DNA of 64,000 nucleotides from Lihuaxuella thermophila (GTDB taxonomy: Bacteria; Bacillota; Bacilli; Thermoactinomycetales; Thermoactinomycetaceae), in contig NZ_FOCQ01000004.1 of the NCBI RefSeq assembly GCF_900110165.1, positions 205,527 to 269,526 of the forward strand, written 5' to 3'. Below are positions 46,129-55,683 of this stretch, one piece after another. Numbering within the stretch: the stretch's first letter is position 1; each line of letters starts with the position of its first letter. A program made the translations under genes and the position numbers. Below the pieces are notes generated by a model, which saw nothing but the letters and a program-made list of their open reading frames with translations, did no database searches and was not told the DNA's origin.

Positions 46129-46878
46129 TTAGTCCTGCTCCGTCAAGATGAGCGGCCCGTCGGCAGTGATGGCCACCGTATGCTCATACTGGGCGGACCA
46201 ACTGCCGTCGACTGTTTTGGCCGTCCAGCCGTCTGCCTCCATTTTTACGTGATGGCTGCCGAGGTTGAGCATCGGCTCGATGGTGATGACCATTCCTTCC
46301 CGGAGCACAGGGCCTGTTCCGGGCGGGCCAAAGTGGGGCACTTCCGGAAGTTCGTGAATCTGCTGTCCGATTCCGTGTCCGATAAAGGGACGAACCACCG
46401 AGAGCCCGCGCGACTCCGCATAGGTTTGGATGGCGTGGGAGATATCACCGATGCGGTTGCCCGGTTTGGCCTGGGCGATGCCTTCGTATAAAGCGGCTTT
46501 GGTGACATCCAACAGCTTTTGTACATCCTCCGACACGCGTCCGACGGCATAAGTCCAGGCGGAATCGGCCAGCCAGCCGTCCAGATTGACGACCATGTCA
46601 ATCGTGACAATATCGCCCTCTTTTAACGGGATCTTTCGTGGAAAGCCGTGGCAAACTTCATCATTGATCGAGGCACAGGTTGCATAGGGATATCCCATGT
46701 AACCTTTTTGCTCGGGAGTCGCTCCACGTTGCTTCAAATATTCTTCCACCCACTGGTCGATTTCCCAGGTGGTTACCCCCGGACGGATGAGGCGGGAGAG
46801 TTTTTGGTGGCAGGAAGCGAGGATTTTTCCTGCCTTGTGCATCTTGTCGATTTCGTCTCTGCTTTTTACGGATATCAT
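46129..46878 (-). CDS. map: Methionine aminopeptidase, type I
   Basis: 249 residues. Removes the initiator methionine. It has EVCHGFPRKIPLKEGDIVTIDMVVNLDGWLADSA with two metal aspartates, GHGIGQQIHELPEVPHFG with a metal histidine, MVITIEPML (metal glutamate) and the final YEHTVAITADGPLILT (metal glutamate). No N-terminal zinc-ribbon extension, as in the short type I form. It is a stand-alone copy, away from the ribosomal protein operon where map often lies, so a second copy elsewhere is likely. It is 48 nt downstream of the membrane protein gene. Confidence 0.95.
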   Translation of the reverse strand: MISVKSRDEIDKMHKAGKILASCHQKLSRLIRPGVTTWEIDQWVEEYLKQRGATPEQKGYMGYPYATCASINDEVCHGFPRKIPLKEGDIVTIDMVVNLDGWLADSAWTYAVGRVSEDVQKLLDVTKAALYEGIAQAKPGNRIGDISHAIQTYAESRGLSVVRPFIGHGIGQQIHELPEVPHFGPPGTGPVLREGMVITIEPMLNLGSHHVKMEADGWTAKTVDGSWSAQYEHTVAITADGPLILTEQD

Positions 46879-46926
46879 GCAGGTCTCTCCATTTTTTGGT
46901 TTTCATCCATTCTATGCATCCATGAA

Positions 46927-47397
46927 CTACTTGCGCAACATAAGAAATATCCCCAGCACGACGACAAAAACCGGCCAGATCGTGTGCAGGATTCCCGCTA
47001 CAGGGGCGATGAACGGCAGCTCCCGGATGCCCGGCCACCAGAAAAAGCCGATTAAAACAAGCACACTGCCGGTGACGGCGGACAGATGATGTTTGTTGAT
47101 GGCAAACTGCAAAAGAAAGGCGATGCCGATCAGACCGACGATCAGGCTCCAGTGGGTGGGCCATCCTTCGATGGTCCGGCTTCCCCAGATTGCGAGGCCA
47201 AGACCGGCAAAAATTCCGCCCCACAGAGCGAAACCGCCATTCGATGTCAGAAAACCGGAAAAGACCAGAAAAGCTCCGAGAAGGAAGAGAAGAAAAGGCC
47301 AGGTGAAAAAAGAATTGAGAGGAGCCACCCCAAGTTTGAAAATCATTAGTATTGCTCCGATGAGTAGAAGAAAAAAACCAATGATTTTAGAGTGCAT
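46927..47397 (-). CDS. Small membrane protein, LiaF/DUF5668-like
   Basis: 156 residues with repeated hydrophobic helices: IIGFFLLLIGAILMIFKLG, FFTWPFLLFLLGAFLVFSGF, ALWGGIFAGLGLAIWG, WSLIVGLIGIAFLLQF, VTGSVLVLIGFFWW and ILHTIWPVFVVVLGIFLML. The repeated 'WP..l...G' segments resemble the membrane half of LiaF-type and DUF5668 proteins. No extracellular LiaF domain follows. Function not known. CCAAGGAGAGACC precedes ATG. Probably an operon with map. Confidence 0.65.
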   Translation of the reverse strand: MHSKIIGFFLLLIGAILMIFKLGVAPLNSFFTWPFLLFLLGAFLVFSGFLTSNGGFALWGGIFAGLGLAIWGSRTIEGWPTHWSLIVGLIGIAFLLQFAINKHHLSAVTGSVLVLIGFFWWPGIRELPFIAPVAGILHTIWPVFVVVLGIFLMLRK

Positions 47398-47513
47398 AAG
47401 ATGGTCTCTCCTTGGTTAAGTAGATTTTTCCTTTTTCATCTTATCATACAGCGGTTCTTGATAGAGTAATAGGTTTTCGGATTTCTTCCTTTCCGGTGGA
47501 GCCTCTGAGAAGG

Positions 47514-48353
47514 TCATGTTACCGAACGGTGGCGGAGCAAGCGGTGTTCCAGCCAGGAGATGAGCTGATACATGATCGTCGCGATCAGGGCCACCACCAC
47601 CAAACTCAACATGACCAGATTCAGATTAAATACTTGGAAGCCGTAGATAATGAGATAGCCAAGCCCTGCTTTGGATACCAGGAATTCCCCTACGATGACC
47701 CCCACCCAGGCCAGCCCGACATTAACTTTCAAAGCGGCGATCATATCGGGGATACAGGCCGGGAAGATGATGGTGCGGAAAATTTGGGAGCGGGTGGCCC
47801 CGAAGGAGCGGGCCAGGATCAGATAGCTTTTGTCCACGCTTTGAAAGCTGCTGTGAATGACCAGGGTGGTAATGATGATCGTGATGGCGATTCCCATGGC
47901 TAACACAGAGCCAAATCCCGTGCCCATGGCGACGATGAATAAAGGTCCCAATGCCACCTTGGGCATGCTGTTCAACACGACCAGATAAGGATCCAACACG
48001 CGTGAGAGAAAAGGAGAGGCCCAGATCAGGGTGGCCAGGGAAATCCCTGATGCCGTTCCCAGCAGAAATCCCAGAATCGTCTCCACAGTGGTCGTTTGAA
48101 TGTGGTAGAATAACTCGCCGGAGCCAGCGAGTTGTACAGCCTGGTTCCAAATCAGGCTGGGGCTGCTGAAGAGAAAAGGGTCCAGCCACCCTGTGCGGGT
48201 CGCCCATTCCCAACCGCCGAGCAAACCGATCAACAAGCTGATCCGCACCAGCCAGATCATCACTTGGCGGATGCGCAGTTTCCGCAGGTAAGCGGCGTGT
48301 GTTTCACTGGTAGCCCCCCGTTCCAGCCAATGGACCCATATGGAACGATTCAC
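47514..48353 (-). CDS. ABC transporter permease (SsuC/TauC type)
   Basis: 279 residues with about six membrane helices and the permease coupling loop RSFGATRSQIFRTIIFPACIPDMIAALKVNVGLAWVG, where EAA-like 'A...GA......i..P...P.i' can be read. Family: permeases for sulfonates, nitrate, bicarbonate or pyrimidine precursors. The GTG start at 48353 overlaps the ATPase stop (GTGA) and has GGAGGTGGAGAG upstream, so it is translationally coupled. Last gene of the importer operon. Confidence 0.88.
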   Translation of the reverse strand: MNRSIWVHWLERGATSETHAAYLRKLRIRQVMIWLVRISLLIGLLGGWEWATRTGWLDPFLFSSPSLIWNQAVQLAGSGELFYHIQTTTVETILGFLLGTASGISLATLIWASPFLSRVLDPYLVVLNSMPKVALGPLFIVAMGTGFGSVLAMGIAITIIITTLVIHSSFQSVDKSYLILARSFGATRSQIFRTIIFPACIPDMIAALKVNVGLAWVGVIVGEFLVSKAGLGYLIIYGFQVFNLNLVMLSLVVVALIATIMYQLISWLEHRLLRHRSVT

Positions 48354-49120
48354 GGTCTCTCCACCTCCCTCCACAATTCTTCAAACAACGGCCGAAACAA
48401 GGCGTGTCCGCGAGCTTTCAACGGAGAGAGAGACCGTATTTCGTCAGGGACTTCCAAGGTGCGCCGGATTTCGCCGGGCTGGCCTCCCAGGACGATGATG
48501 CGGTCTGCCATGGCGATGGCTTCCTCCAGGTCATGGGTCACCAAAACAGCTGTCTTTTTGTGCTCCCTTAATACTTGGATCAGCAGCTCTTCCAAATGAA
48601 GTTTATTCTGGATATCCAAGGCGGAGAAAGGTTCATCCAGGAGCAGAATTTCCGGTTGGACGGCCAGCGTTCTCACCAGGGCGACCCGTTGGCGCATGCC
48701 GCCGGAAAGTTGAGAGGGGAAATGGTGAAGAACATGGCTTAAACCCATCTGTCCCAACAGAAAGCGTGCATGGGCGATTTTTTCCCTGGTCGCCTGGCGC
48801 TGGATTTCCAGGCCGAGCGTCAGATTTTGCTCAACGGTTCTCCATTCCAGGAGCCCGTCTTTTTGCAGCATATAGCCGGTCAGAGGAGTAGGCCCTCTCA
48901 CTTCCTGGCCATACAAGAGAATCTTCCCGTGCGTCGACGGGAAGATCCCGGCAATGAGAGACAACAGGGTGCTTTTTCCGCATCCGCTTGAGCCCACGAG
49001 AGCCACAAATTCACTGGGGGAAACATCAAAGGAGACGGATTTTAAAGCAACAATCTCTTCCTTTTTGGAGATATAGGTGTGGGTGAGGTTGATCACCTGA
49101 ATGGCGTATGGGGAAGTCAT
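48350..49120 (-). CDS. ABC transporter ATP-binding protein (SsuB/TauB type)
   Basis: 256 residues. All nucleotide motifs are present: Walker A VGSSGCGKSTLL, Q-loop YMLQKDGLLEW, signature LSGGMRQRVALVRTL, Walker B ILLLDEPFSALD and the switch histidine VTHDLEEAI. It powers import by the permease encoded next. The gene follows the binding protein by 12 nt. Same subfamily as the nitrate, sulfonate and taurine importers; in B. subtilis the closest layout is ytlACD. Confidence 0.92.
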   Translation of the reverse strand: MTSPYAIQVINLTHTYISKKEEIVALKSVSFDVSPSEFVALVGSSGCGKSTLLSLIAGIFPSTHGKILLYGQEVRGPTPLTGYMLQKDGLLEWRTVEQNLTLGLEIQRQATREKIAHARFLLGQMGLSHVLHHFPSQLSGGMRQRVALVRTLAVQPEILLLDEPFSALDIQNKLHLEELLIQVLREHKKTAVLVTHDLEEAIAMADRIIVLGGQPGEIRRTLEVPDEIRSLSPLKARGHALFRPLFEELWREVERP

Positions 49121-49132
49121 ACGATCACCCCT

Positions 49133-50158
49133 TTATTTTTTCGCTCCCACTTCCTTCATTGCTTCTCGGCTGATTTCCGTGTCGATCAGTTGTTCATAAG
49201 GAACCCTTTTGGGCAGCTCGCCGGCTTGGTCCATGATCTCCAGCAGATGCTGATATTCTTCTTCTCCGATCACGGGATCGACGGCATAAGACCCCTGGCT
49301 CTTATAGCGTTCGATGACCCGGACAAGGATGCTGCGGTCGGTATCCGGGAAATGTTCCTGGATCACATCGGCGATTTCGGCAGCGGAATGGGACTCCACC
49401 CATTTTTGACCTTTATAGACGGCGCGGGTGAAGCGTTTGATGAGATCCGGATTTTGTTTCAACAGGCTCTTTTTAGCCAGATAACAGGTGTAAGGCACGT
49501 GGCCGCTGTCTTTGCCGAATGAAGCGACGATATAACCTTTTCCTTCTTGTTCCAATTTGGAAGCAAAAGGTTCAAACAGCTGTACAAAATCACCGGTTCC
49601 GGAGGCAAAGGCGGGGGCTAAATTTTGATAAGCGACATTTTGGACAATTTCGACATCTCTGTGCGGTTCAATTCCGTTTTTTCTTTGTACATATTCGCTC
49701 ACCATTTCCGGCATGCCGCCCCTGCGCTGTCCTAGCAGGGTTTTTCCTTTCAACATGCTCCAACTGAATGAGGGTATGGGCTCACGTGAGACCAAAAAAC
49801 TGCCGTCTGTCTGAGTCAGCTGGGCAAACGCGACCACCGGTTGGCTCGATGTTCGGGCTGTAACATATATTCCCGCTTCGGCTCCGACCAAAACGATGTC
49901 GGACTGGTTGGACACCAGGGTGGTCATCGTCTTGTCCCCGCCATTTCCGTTGGTGAGGTCAATGTCTAATCCTTCTTCTTTAAAAAATCCCTGGCTCATG
50001 GCTACATACTGGGGGGCGTAAAAGATCGAATGAGTCACTTCAACGAGGCGGATCTTGGTGGTGCCGTTTACCGGTTTTGCGGTTGAGGTACAGGCGACGG
50101 GAAACAGGAGGAGACACAGAACCGTCAAGATACGAAAGCCTCGGGCACGCCGTGCCAT
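49133..50158 (-). CDS. ABC transporter substrate-binding lipoprotein (NMT1/THI5-like)
   Basis: 341 residues. Lipoprotein signal with the lipid cysteine in LLLFPVACTST (about residue 23). The mature part has the SsuA/THI5 fold: IRLVEVTHSIFYAPQYVAMSQGFFKEEGLDIDL, then NQSDIVLVGAEAGIY, GKTLLGQRRGGMPEM and GTGDFVQLFEPFASKLEQEG. Relatives bind aliphatic sulfonates, nitrate or pyrimidine thiamine precursors. No sulfonate monooxygenase, thiamine gene or riboswitch is adjacent, so the ligand stays open. AGAGGTGGTTCC precedes ATG. First gene of the operon, divergent from hemA. Confidence 0.88.
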   Translation of the reverse strand: MARRARGFRILTVLCLLLFPVACTSTAKPVNGTTKIRLVEVTHSIFYAPQYVAMSQGFFKEEGLDIDLTNGNGGDKTMTTLVSNQSDIVLVGAEAGIYVTARTSSQPVVAFAQLTQTDGSFLVSREPIPSFSWSMLKGKTLLGQRRGGMPEMVSEYVQRKNGIEPHRDVEIVQNVAYQNLAPAFASGTGDFVQLFEPFASKLEQEGKGYIVASFGKDSGHVPYTCYLAKKSLLKQNPDLIKRFTRAVYKGQKWVESHSAAEIADVIQEHFPDTDRSILVRVIERYKSQGSYAVDPVIGEEEYQHLLEIMDQAGELPKRVPYEQLIDTEISREAMKEVGAKK

Positions 50159-50230
50159 GGAACCACCTCTTTTTCAATGGGCTACTTTTATTATATAATA
50201 AGGGCTTCAAAATGTGTTCACAGGTGATGC

Positions 50231-50258
50231 TTGGGAATAGGCGCCCCTGTGTTATAAT
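50231..50258 (+). promoter_or_regulatory. Probable sigma-A promoter of the hemA operon
   Basis: TTGGGA and TATAAT with a 16-nt spacer, about 85 nt before the hemA start. It is the only good match in the intergenic region. Confidence 0.5.
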
Positions 50259-50343
50259 GATTAATGATTAAAAATGACATGTGTGCCAGAATAGCCTGTT
50301 CACGTTTAGTTTGTCGGCTAATCTGGAGTTCGGGGTGAAGGTC

Positions 50344-51696
50344 ATGCATATTCTCGTCGTAGGGTTTAACCATAAAACGGCTCCGGTGGAACTTCGGGAG
50401 AAACTTGCTTTCTCCAGCGACCGGCTTCAGATGGCCCTTAACGTTTTACGGGATATGAAGAGCATTCTCGAGTGCGTGATCGTGAGCACATGCAACCGGA
50501 TGGAACTGTATGTGGTCTGCGATCAGCTGCATACCGGTGAATATTACTCCAAGTCATTCTTAGAAAACTGGTTTCGCGTTCCAAAAGAAGAGTTTGTCCC
50601 TCACCTGTACGTGAAGCAAAATCTGGAAGCGGTTAACCATTTATTCACGGTCGTCTGCGGTTTGGATTCGCTCGTACTGGGTGAGACGCAAATTTTGGGA
50701 CAGGTAAAAAGCGCCTTTTTGACGGCTCAAGCTGAAGGAACGACGGGAACGATTTTCAATACACTGTTTAAACAGGCTGTCACGCTTGGAAAGCGTGTAC
50801 ATTCCGAAACGGAAATCGGCCAAAATGCCGTTTCTGTCAGCTATGCGGCTGTGGAACTCGGGAAAAAGATGTTCGATACTTTTATCGATAAAACGATTCT
50901 CCTCATCGGGGCCGGCAAGATGAGCGAGTTGACGGCCAAACATTTTTATTCCACGGGAGCGACCCGTGTGCTGGTGGTCAACCGTACACTTGCCAAAGCA
51001 GAAGAAGTGGCGGCCAAGTTCAGAGGAGAAGCGCGTCCGTGGGAAGAGCTGGGCCAGGTCCTGCAGGAAGCGGACATTGTGGTCAGTTCCACAGGTGCCG
51101 CCGAGCCGGTGCTCACCCGGGAAATGGTGGAACCTGCACTCAAAGCGAGACGTTCTCCGCTGTTTCTGATCGATATTGCCGTGCCGCGCGATATCGATCC
51201 TGCCGTGCATGAGCTGGATCAGGTATTTCTCTACGATATCGACGATTTGCATGGCATCGTCGATGCCAACATGAGCCTGCGCGAGCAAGAAGCGAAAAGG
51301 GTACAAGCCTGGATCGGGGAAGAGACAGCGGAGTTCGATGAATGGTTACGCACCTTGGGGGTTGTTCCCCTCATTGCGGCACTTCGGGAAAAAGCTCTGA
51401 CCGTTCAGGAAGAGGCGATGGCACGGATCGAACGCAAGCTTCCTGATTTGACGGAGCATGAAAAACGGGTGCTGAGAAAAGCCACCAAAAGCATTGTCAA
51501 CCAGCTCTTGCGCGATCCGATTGTCCGCGTCAAGGAGCTGGCGGCAGGCAACCACAAAGATGAAGCTCTGGAAATGTTCACTTATCTGTTCGCCCTCGAA
51601 GAGCAGATCAAGGCCGAAGAGAAGGCCAAAAACAAACAAAAGGCGCCGGTCGATATCCCCGCCTTTGCCGGCGGTCAATCCTTCGTCCGCCCGTAA
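50344..51696 (+). CDS. hemA: Glutamyl-tRNA reductase
   Basis: 450 residues. Reduces glutamyl-tRNA to glutamate-1-semialdehyde, the entry to tetrapyrroles. The catalytic cysteine is in IVSTCNRMELY near residue 50; the tRNA-side helices hold GLDSLVLGETQILGQVK; the NADPH domain has TILLIGAGKMSEL and VVNRTLAKAEEVA; the C-terminal dimer helices hold LRKATKSIVNQLLRDP. ATG 50344 after GGGGTGAAGG; earlier in-frame codons lack a site. The tail is unusually lysine-rich (KAEEKAKNKQK). First gene of an eight-cistron-spacing tetrapyrrole cluster. Confidence 0.97.
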   Translation: MHILVVGFNHKTAPVELREKLAFSSDRLQMALNVLRDMKSILECVIVSTCNRMELYVVCDQLHTGEYYSKSFLENWFRVPKEEFVPHLYVKQNLEAVNHLFTVVCGLDSLVLGETQILGQVKSAFLTAQAEGTTGTIFNTLFKQAVTLGKRVHSETEIGQNAVSVSYAAVELGKKMFDTFIDKTILLIGAGKMSELTAKHFYSTGATRVLVVNRTLAKAEEVAAKFRGEARPWEELGQVLQEADIVVSSTGAAEPVLTREMVEPALKARRSPLFLIDIAVPRDIDPAVHELDQVFLYDIDDLHGIVDANMSLREQEAKRVQAWIGEETAEFDEWLRTLGVVPLIAALREKALTVQEEAMARIERKLPDLTEHEKRVLRKATKSIVNQLLRDPIVRVKELAAGNHKDEALEMFTYLFALEEQIKAEEKAKNKQKAPVDIPAFAGGQSFVRP

Positions 51697-51716
51697 GCGA
51701 AGGGGGACCCTGAGAT

Positions 51717-52532
51717 ATGTTCGGTGAGCGTTGGCTATACGATTTTCTGATTTACGTGTATGCGCTCTCCCTGGTGTTTGCTTTCGGGGATTTACTTCAT
51801 CGGAGTAAGCGCTCAGAGCGAATTTCCTACGCCTTTCTCATTCTTGTCTGGCTTTTGCAGACATCGATTTTCGTGCTGAGGGGTCTGGAGTTTTTTCCGA
51901 TGGTGACCCGCTTCGACTCAATATTTTTATATTCGTGGCTGCTGGTTACCTTTACGCTGATCATCAACCGGATTTACCGCATGGCGGTGTTTGTATTTAT
52001 CGCCAATATGATCGGCTTCACGGTTTCGGCCATCAATCTGTTTTTTGCCCGAGACGTTCCCCCGGTACTGGAAAAGCTGCTCTTGTCAGAACTGGTTTTT
52101 GTGCATGTGACCATGGCCATCGCGGCCTATGCCGTTTTTTCTTTGTCCAGTATCGGCGGGATTTTATATCTGATCACGAACTACCTGCTCAAACGGAAGA
52201 AATGGAATCGGTTTTTAAAACGATTGCCAAGCCTGGATCAGTTGCAGATGTTTTCCAACTGGCTGGTGATGGCCGGCATTCTCTTGTTCCTGATTGCGAT
52301 GATTCTGGGAGTGATTTACGCCTATCAGACGATTGGCTCGTCTTTCTGGACGGATCCGAAGATCATGGCATCGTTCCTGGTTCTCATCGCGTACGGGATG
52401 GTCTTCTATCAACGGACTGCCCGCCGATGGCACGGCCGCCGGCTGGCCTGGTGGAACGCCCTGTCCGTGGGTTCCATTGCGCTCAATTACTTTATCTCTG
52501 ATTTGCGGCTATCCTTTCACCACTGGGTGTAG
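51717..52532 (+). CDS. hemX: HemX/CcsA-like cytochrome c assembly membrane protein
   Basis: 271 residues with eight membrane helices. The CcsA/HemX features are FIANMIGFTVSAINLFFARD, the histidine in LVFVHVTMAIAAYAVFSLSSIGGILYLI, YLLKRKK and SSFWTDPKIMASFLVLIAYGM. In B. subtilis HemX lies between hemA and hemC and lowers HemA levels; the CcsA relatives handle haem for cytochrome c. The full WGxWW haem loop of CcsA is not seen, which favours HemX. It begins 20 nt after hemA. Confidence 0.88.
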   Translation: MFGERWLYDFLIYVYALSLVFAFGDLLHRSKRSERISYAFLILVWLLQTSIFVLRGLEFFPMVTRFDSIFLYSWLLVTFTLIINRIYRMAVFVFIANMIGFTVSAINLFFARDVPPVLEKLLLSELVFVHVTMAIAAYAVFSLSSIGGILYLITNYLLKRKKWNRFLKRLPSLDQLQMFSNWLVMAGILLFLIAMILGVIYAYQTIGSSFWTDPKIMASFLVLIAYGMVFYQRTARRWHGRRLAWWNALSVGSIALNYFISDLRLSFHHWV

Positions 52533-52556
52533 CCAAAAAGGAGACGTAGGATAACG

Positions 52557-53204
52557 ATGAGACAGTATTATGCGATGATGGTGGATTTGACATCTCGGCG
52601 TTGCCTGGTTGTCGGCGGAGGTCCAGTGGCTGAAAGAAAGACGGTTTCCCTTGTCAATGCAGGGGCTGAGGTGGTTGTGGTCAGCCCCACGGCGACTCCC
52701 CGTTTAAAACAAATGGCGCTTTTGGGGCAGATTGACTGGTTGAGCCGTTCTTACCGTTCCGAAGACGGTGAGCATTGTTTTCTGGTGATCGCCGCCACCA
52801 ATGATCAACGGGTGAACCGGACCGTATATCAAGATGCGAAAAAACGTGGCCAGTGGGTCAATGTGGTGGACCAGCCCGCGCTTTGCAACTTCACCGTCCC
52901 TTCGACCGTTCAGCGCGGGAAGCTGACCATCGCTGTTTCCACGAGTGGTGCCAGCCCGTCACTGTCCAAGAAAATCCGGCGTGAACTGGAACAAACTTAC
53001 GGAGATGAATACGCGTTGTTTTTGGAGCTTATGCAGGAAATCCGCAGCCTCATCCAGCGCCAGGTGCCGGACGCGCACTTAAGATACCAATTGATGAAGG
53101 AATTGGTTTCAGACAGATGGATCGAACAGTGCCGCACCAATCCGCATGGGGTGAGAGAGTTGATGCTCCGGTGGATCGATCAACAAATTTCAGTGCAAAC
53201 GTAG
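52557..53204 (+). CDS. sirC: Precorrin-2 dehydrogenase (siroheme synthase N-domain)
   Basis: 215 residues. Uses NAD to oxidise precorrin-2 to sirohydrochlorin. The N-terminal Rossmann part has YAMMVDLTSRRCLVVGGGPVAERKTVSLVNAGAEVVVVSP; VIAATNDQRVNRTVYQDA and VVDQPALCNFTVPSTVQRG continue; ISTSGASPSLSKKIRREL is the CysG/Met8-like signature. Whether it also inserts iron, like Met8p, cannot be told. In B. subtilis hemX is followed by hemC; here this gene lies between them, which feeds the siroheme branch in the same operon. Confidence 0.9.
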   Translation: MRQYYAMMVDLTSRRCLVVGGGPVAERKTVSLVNAGAEVVVVSPTATPRLKQMALLGQIDWLSRSYRSEDGEHCFLVIAATNDQRVNRTVYQDAKKRGQWVNVVDQPALCNFTVPSTVQRGKLTIAVSTSGASPSLSKKIRRELEQTYGDEYALFLELMQEIRSLIQRQVPDAHLRYQLMKELVSDRWIEQCRTNPHGVRELMLRWIDQQISVQT

Positions 53205-53217
53205 AAAGGGGTTCAAC

Positions 53218-54144
53218 ATGAGACCCTTGGTTGTTGGAACAAGACAAAGTGAATTGGCTTTGACACAAACCGAATGGGTGGTCAACCGCCTCAAAGAGGT
53301 ATGCCCGGGGCTTGAGGTTCGCGTGGAAAAGATCGTGACCAAGGGAGACCGGATTTTAAATGTCACCCTGTCCAAGGTGGGCGGCAAAGGCTTGTTTGTC
53401 AAAGAAATCGAGCAAGCATTGTTGGACAAACGAATTGACTTTGCCGTGCACAGCATGAAGGACATGCCGGGAGAGATGCCCAAGGGCCTAGTGATCGGTG
53501 CGATCCCCGTTCGCGAGAATCCGCTTGACTGCCTGCTTTCCCGGGAAGGGCACACTCTGAATGACTTGCCGGCCGGATCTGTGGTGGGTACGAGCAGCTT
53601 GCGGCGCCAGGCCCAGATTCTCGCCTGCCGCCCTGATCTCAAGGTGGAGCCGGTGCGGGGAAATCTCGGGACACGTCTTTCCAAGATGAAAAACGGGCAA
53701 TTTGATGCCATCATCCTTGCAGCCGCCGGTTTGTCACGCATGTCCTGGCAGGATGAGATCAGCCAGGAGCTTCCGGTCGAGCAAATGCTTCCGGCCGTCG
53801 GGCAGGGGGCCCTTGCGGTGGAATGCCGGGAAGACGATGAAGAGCTGCTCGCGCTTTTGCAAAAGATCAACCATGAAGAAACAGCGAGAGCAGTCTGGGC
53901 AGAACGGGCTTTCCTGCGCTCCTTTCACGGCGGATGTCATCTGCCGCTCGCCGGTTATGCCGAGGTGATCGGGGACGAAGTCCGTCTGACCGGTCTCGTT
54001 GCGCAACCGGACGGCAAAAAAATCTTGCGGGCAACCCTCCAGGGGCAAGACGAATGGGACCTCGGCGAGAGACTGGCCAAAGAGTTGATCGATCAGGGAG
54101 CAGGAGAGTTACTGGCTACGGTTCGAGAGGGGTTAGTTGGATGA
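53218..54144 (+). CDS. hemC: Porphobilinogen deaminase (hydroxymethylbilane synthase)
   Basis: 308 residues. Joins four porphobilinogens. Starts RPLVVGTRQSELALTQT; has GKGLFVKEIEQALLDKRIDFAVHSMKDMPGEMP with the catalytic aspartate, GTSSLRRQAQIL, VRGNLGTRLSKM, and the cofactor cysteine C240 in FHGGCHLPLAGY. AGAAAGGGG precedes ATG, 13 nt past the sirC stop. The next gene overlaps by 4 nt (ATGA). Confidence 0.97.
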   Translation: MRPLVVGTRQSELALTQTEWVVNRLKEVCPGLEVRVEKIVTKGDRILNVTLSKVGGKGLFVKEIEQALLDKRIDFAVHSMKDMPGEMPKGLVIGAIPVRENPLDCLLSREGHTLNDLPAGSVVGTSSLRRQAQILACRPDLKVEPVRGNLGTRLSKMKNGQFDAIILAAAGLSRMSWQDEISQELPVEQMLPAVGQGALAVECREDDEELLALLQKINHEETARAVWAERAFLRSFHGGCHLPLAGYAEVIGDEVRLTGLVAQPDGKKILRATLQGQDEWDLGERLAKELIDQGAGELLATVREGLVG

Positions 54145-55667
54145 GCGGAATGGTTTATTTGGTTGGTGCCGGACCCGGTGATCCGGGTTTGATCACTGTC
54201 AAAGGGCTGGAAGCGATCAAAAAGGCGGATGTGATCGTTTATGACCGCCTGGCCAGCCCGCAGCTCTTGAAACATGCCAAAGAAGGGGCAGAGCTGATTT
54301 ACGTGGGAAAATTGCCGGACCGGCACACCTTGAGCCAGGAAGAAATCAATGAACTGCTGGTAGATAAGGCGAAAGAAGGGAAAGTCGTCACCCGCCTCAA
54401 AGGGGGGGACCCTTTTATTTTCGGGCGCGGAGGTGAAGAGGCGGAGCGGTGTGTGGAAGAGGGGATTCCTTTTGAAGTGGTTCCCGGAATCACTTCGGCG
54501 ATTGCCGTGCCGGCTTATGCAGGCATTCCGGTAACCCATCGCGATTTCAACTCTTCCTTTTCGATTGTGACCGGACATGAGCGTCCGGAAAAAACGGAAT
54601 CGTCGATTCGCTGGGATCGTCTGGCCACCGCCACCGAAACGCTGATTTTCCTGATGGGGGTCAGCAATCTGCCTTTTATCGTCGAACAGCTGAGAAAGCA
54701 CGGTCGTTCCAAAGAAACTCCGGTAGCCCTGATCCGTTGGGGGACGAGGGTCGAGCAGGAAACGCTTGTCGGAACACTGGAAAACATTGTGCAAAAAGTG
54801 CAGGAAGCGAACTTCCGCTCCCCGGCGATCATCATTGTGGGCGAAGTGGTACGGCTGCGGGACAAACTGTCCTGGTTTGAAAAGAAACCGCTCTTTGGCA
54901 AACGGGTGCTGGTGACCCGGGCACGCAGCCAAAGCAGCGCACTGTCGGAAAAAATCGCGGCCCTGGGCGGGGAGCCGCTGGAATTCCCGGTGATCCGGAT
55001 CACCCGCCCGGAGCGGCAAGATCTGTTGGATGCAGCTTTAGGACAGCTCTCCAAATTCGATTGGGTGATCTTCACCAGCGCCAATGGAGTGAAATATTTC
55101 TTCAAGCGCCTGATTGAACTGAAGTTGGATATCCGCCAGATGAGCAAGGCCCGGATCGCCGCCATCGGTCCGAAAACGGGTGAAGCTTTGACGGAGAAAG
55201 GGCTCAGGGTGGAAGTGCTTCCGGAGGAGTATAAGGCGGAAGCCCTGGTGGAAAGCTTGCGGCCTCTGGTACAATCCGGCCAGGAGGTCCTGTTGCCGCG
55301 CGCGGATATCGCCAGGGAAGTGCTGGCCAGAGAACTGGAGAAGATGGGCTGCCGGGTGACGGAAGTGGATGCCTATGATACCCGCATCGGTGCGGAAGAT
55401 GCCACGGAAGTGGTTCGGCTGCTTGAGAACGGCGACGTTCATGTCATCACCTTTACCAGCTCTTCCACGGTTCGCAATTTTGTGGAAGCGGTCCGCACGA
55501 TTAGGGAAGATGTAACCTCTTTGCTCACACAATCACAAATTGTCTGCATCGGCCCGATTACGGCGCAGACGGCTAAAGAGCTCGGTGTAAGAGTGGATGC
55601 CGTTGCAGACACCTATACGATTGATGGATTACTGGAAGCGATCCAGCAATTGCCTGCCAAACCATAG
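54141..55667 (+). CDS. cobA-hemD: CobA-HemD fusion: uroporphyrinogen-III methyltransferase and synthase
   Basis: 508 residues, two enzymes in one chain. Residues 1-~245 form the SUMT domain: [94 protein letters not shown]. It makes precorrin-2 from uroporphyrinogen III with two SAM. Residues ~250-508 form Hem[80 protein letters not shown]. It closes hydroxymethylbilane to uroporphyrinogen III. The fusion passes the intermediate straight to the siroheme branch. Start ATG 54141 overlaps hemC. Confidence 0.95.
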   Translation: MSGMVYLVGAGPGDPGLITVKGLEAIKKADVIVYDRLASPQLLKHAKEGAELIYVGKLPDRHTLSQEEINELLVDKAKEGKVVTRLKGGDPFIFGRGGEEAERCVEEGIPFEVVPGITSAIAVPAYAGIPVTHRDFNSSFSIVTGHERPEKTESSIRWDRLATATETLIFLMGVSNLPFIVEQLRKHGRSKETPVALIRWGTRVEQETLVGTLENIVQKVQEANFRSPAIIIVGEVVRLRDKLSWFEKKPLFGKRVLVTRARSQSSALSEKIAALGGEPLEFPVIRITRPERQDLLDAALGQLSKFDWVIFTSANGVKYFFKRLIELKLDIRQMSKARIAAIGPKTGEALTEKGLRVEVLPEEYKAEALVESLRPLVQSGQEVLLPRADIAREVLARELEKMGCRVTEVDAYDTRIGAEDATEVVRLLENGDVHVITFTSSSTVRNFVEAVRTIREDVTSLLTQSQIVCIGPITAQTAKELGVRVDAVADTYTIDGLLEAIQQLPAKP

Positions 55668-55683
55668 GCAGAGGAGGATCTTT

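Noticed and set aside
45926..46132. Plus-strand frames of 64-68 codons before map
   Set aside because: No ribosome site, odd composition (many Cys/Trp or Arg/Ser), overlapping frames in the same strand; likely chance.
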